Source: an uncultured Asticcacaulis sp. (lineage in GTDB: Bacteria; Pseudomonadota; Alphaproteobacteria; Caulobacterales; Caulobacteraceae). From it: a stretch of DNA of 7,848 nucleotides. Shown here piece after piece: positions 6,011 to 7,848 of the stretch. Made by a program: the position numbers and the translations under genes. The first letter of the stretch is position 1. The number at the start of each line of letters is the position of its first letter. Under the pieces are notes generated by a model that worked only from the letters and a program-made list of their open reading frames with translations, did not search any database and was not told the DNA's origin. The DNA is taken from positions 1 through 7,848 of the forward strand of contig CAMLIY010000148.1 of assembly GCA_946480125.1 (NCBI GenBank), written 5' to 3'.

Positions 6011-6039
6011 TTGACCTTGTCATCCATTCGTCTTATTCC
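6011..6039 (+). promoter_or_regulatory. Candidate promoter for the acetyltransferase gene
   Basis: TTGACC (6011-6016) and TATTCC (6034-6039) are separated by 17 bases. The -35 box matches the consensus at five of six bases; the -10 box is weaker. Transcription would start near 6046, inside the perfect 10-bp palindrome TCAATATTGA (6044-6053), about 40 bases before the TTG start. The gene would then have its own promoter even though it follows the crotonase on the same strand. Confidence 0.4.
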
Positions 6040-6085
6040 GCCCTCAATATTGACGTCGTATCTATTGTAAAATGGGAACGGGCAC

Positions 6086-6604
6086 TTGGCTCTGAACGCA
6101 CTGGCTTTGGATTTTACGATTTGTCTTGAGACGCCGGATCTCGATCAGCCTATCCGGGAACTGACCGATCGCGCCTTCGGGCCGGGCCGCTTTGTCAAGA
6201 CGGCCGAACGTCTGCGGGAAAATTCACAGATTATATCAGATCTTAGTTTTGCGGCCCTGCAAGATGAAAAGCTGCTTGGCAGCGTGCGGATGTGGCCGAT
6301 TTTTGTACACAATTTTGAAGCCAATAGTTATGAACCGCTGGCCTTTCTGGGGCCAATCGTGGTGGATGACAGCCAGCGCGGTCGCGGTATTGGTAAGGCG
6401 CTGATCGGTGCCTGTGTTGGCGCGGCATTCGAAAAAGGGCTGCGGGCCGTGCTGCTGGTCGGTTCGCAAAGCTATTTCAAGCCATTCGGTTTTGAAAAGG
6501 CGCAGAATATCACCCTGCCGGGTCCGGTCGATCCGAACCGGCTGCTGATCCGGTATAGCCAGTCAGACCTGGCTTTTGCCGGCAAGGTCTGCAAGGTCAT
6601 TTGA
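6086..6604 (+). CDS. GNAT family N-acetyltransferase, YhbS type
   Basis: The protein (172 residues from this start) transfers an acetyl group from acetyl-CoA to an unidentified amine. The N-terminal region has the family's AFGPGRFVKTAERLRE pattern (30-45). The acetyl-CoA-binding motif is QRGRGIGKAL (97-106) after strand LGPIVVD. The end of the fold is VLLVGSQSYFKPFGF (122-136) and LPGPV. This layout matches the predicted acetyltransferases of the YhbS group (COG3153), for which no general substrate is known. There is no in-frame ATG or GTG between the stop at 6068-6070 and the domain, so TTG at 6086 is the best start, with GGGA at 6074-6077 as a weak ribosome binding site. The nearby ATG at 6072 is out of frame and soon stops. 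The next gene begins 30 bases after the stop, suggesting co-transcription with the CCA enzyme. The family is certain, the start less so. Confidence 0.85.
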   Translation: MALNALALDFTICLETPDLDQPIRELTDRAFGPGRFVKTAERLRENSQIISDLSFAALQDEKLLGSVRMWPIFVHNFEANSYEPLAFLGPIVVDDSQRGRGIGKALIGACVGAAFEKGLRAVLLVGSQSYFKPFGFEKAQNITLPGPVDPNRLLIRYSQSDLAFAGKVCKVI

Positions 6605-6634
6605 TCCGGCCCGCGTGACAGTCTAGGCTGTGGC

Positions 6635-7848
6635 ATGACAACGATTCCACTCTCCGAAGATATGCAATCGGCCGCGACGCGCGCCGTCTTTTCCGCGCTG
6701 GAAGCCACGGGCGGTAAAGGGTGCGTACGCTTTGTCGGTGGTTGTGTGCGCAATCTGCTGATGGGTAAAGAGGTCAGCGACCTTGACCTCTCCACACAAC
6801 TGACACCGGACGAGACGGAAGTGGCGCTGGAAGTGGCCGGTATCCGCAGCGTACCGACCGGCAAGGCCTTCGGCACGATCACGGCGGTGGTTGAGGGCAA
6901 GCCGTATGAGATCACCTCCTTGCGCGAGGATGTCGAAACCGACGGCCGCCGGGCGGTGGTGAAATACACGACCGACTGGGCGAAGGATGCCCTGCGCCGG
7001 GATTTTTACCTCAATGCGCTCTACGCTGATATCGACGGTGCAATTTATGACCCGACTGGCGAGGGGATGGCAGATGCGCAAGCTGGCCGGGTGCGCTTTA
7101 TCGGCGAGGCGGAACAACGTATCCGTGAGGACTATCTGCGTATCCTGCGCTTCTTCCGCTTTACGGCGGGCTATGCGGCTGAGATCGATGCCGTATCGTT
7201 GGCCGCCTGCGTGGCCCTTAAAGACGGTATTGACGGGCTATCCGGCGAACGTATCCAGCAGGAAATTCTAAAAACTTTGAATTTGCCTGAACCGCTCGTT
7301 GCTTTCACCACAATGCAGGCGCGCGAGCTAATGCCGCATGTCGTGCCCGGTTGGCAGGCGGCAGGCGAAGCTCTGCCGGAACTGGCGGCGGTCATCGCCC
7401 TGACCGAAGATCCGGAAATACGCATGATCGCCCTGATCGACAGTGGCGTAGGGCTCACTCCGGCCGCGCTTCATGCCTGCCAGATGCGGTTGAAATGGTC
7501 GCAACGCCTATATAACCGCCTGCGCGATGCCGGCCGGGCGCTGGACGGCCTTGCGGAGAATGCGCCGTTTGCACGCCTGCTATACCTGCATGGTCGTCAG
7601 GCTACGGAGGATGCGGTTTTCCTGGCGGCGGCGCACCAGAAGAAAGAAGCCTCGGCCGTGGCCTATGTGCTCCACATGCTTGAAGGCCTTGCAATCCCTG
7701 TCTTTCCAGTCAATGGCACCGACCTGATCGCACGCGGGATTCCGGCTGGGCGAGAGGTTGGGGCGGCGCTTAAGACTATAGAAACCGAATGGGTTAATCA
7801 TGATTTTTCACAAAGCGTGATTGAGGCGGCTCTTGACGCAGTTGCGAA
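6635..7848 (+). CDS. cca: CCA tRNA nucleotidyltransferase, class II (3' end beyond window)
   Basis: This enzyme adds or repairs the 3' CCA of tRNAs using CTP and ATP without a template. The frame is open for 404 codons to the window edge. The nucleotidyltransferase head shows FVGGCVRNLLMG (33-44) and the catalytic pair D49/D51 in SDLDLST. It is followed by RRDFYLNAL (121-129), the DPTGEGMADAQAG loop (139-151), RVRFIG, and the nucleotide-selecting EDYLR in REDYLRILRFFRF (164-176). The helical C-terminal part ends in GTDLIARGIPAGREVG (361-376) and an ETEWV helix, the usual end of the family, so only a few codons are probably missing. The starting ATG lies 30 bases after the acetyltransferase stop, with only a poor ribosome binding site (TAGG, 6624-6627), consistent with translation from the preceding message. 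The gene should be essential or nearly so if tRNA genes here lack encoded CCA. Confidence 0.95.
   Translation, partial: MTTIPLSEDMQSAATRAVFSALEATGGKGCVRFVGGCVRNLLMGKEVSDLDLSTQLTPDETEVALEVAGIRSVPTGKAFGTITAVVEGKPYEITSLREDVETDGRRAVVKYTTDWAKDALRRDFYLNALYADIDGAIYDPTGEGMADAQAGRVRFIGEAEQRIREDYLRILRFFRFTAGYAAEIDAVSLAACVALKDGIDGLSGERIQQEILKTLNLPEPLVAFTTMQARELMPHVVPGWQAAGEALPELAAVIALTEDPEIRMIALIDSGVGLTPAALHACQMRLKWSQRLYNRLRDAGRALDGLAENAPFARLLYLHGRQATEDAVFLAAAHQKKEASAVAYVLHMLEGLAIPVFPVNGTDLIARGIPAGREVGAALKTIETEWVNHDFSQSVIEAALDAVA

Noticed and set aside
6623..7117. Minus-strand open frame of 164 codons opposite the CCA enzyme gene
   Set aside because: The plus strand carries all class II nucleotidyltransferase motifs over the same stretch.

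Overview
The window looks like chromosomal DNA of an alphaproteobacterium, most likely a member of the Caulobacterales (Asticcacaulis- or Brevundimonas-like). This rests on the moderately GC-rich codon use, the alphaproteobacterial style of the dihydroorotase and the CCA-adding enzyme, and the frequent use of secreted or lipoprotein genes of no known family. The placement is inference from sequence style, not from a database match. I see no tRNA, rRNA, insertion sequence, CRISPR array or phage gene.

Layout. Positions 1-2450 (+): the last codons of an unidentified gene overlap, by ATGA, a divergent family 9 glycosyltransferase (heptosyltransferase-like). About 90 bases later comes a class I dihydroorotase (pyrC type) for de novo pyrimidine synthesis. 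Positions 2451-2571 form a convergent gap with two hairpins. Positions 2572-4949 (-) hold two envelope genes of unknown function. The upstream one (3504-4949) encodes a secreted protein made of five degenerate repeats of about 82 residues, each with four cysteines. A strong intrinsic terminator follows it. The downstream one encodes a lipoprotein with six further cysteines. Positions 4950-5226 are a divergent intergenic region rich in palindromes.

Positions 5227-7848 (+): a crotonase-fold enzyme whose active-site glutamates look like an enoyl-CoA isomerase rather than a hydratase; a YhbS-type GNAT acetyltransferase that probably starts with TTG; and, 30 bases later, a CCA tRNA nucleotidyltransferase that is still open at the window edge.

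Most of the window is housekeeping or accessory metabolism with no obvious shared pathway. The least familiar part is the 2572-4949 envelope pair, above all the five-repeat cysteine protein. The other points worth attention are catalytic-residue substitutions in the glycosyltransferase, dihydroorotase and crotonase, and the inverted repeats between 4950 and 5226.
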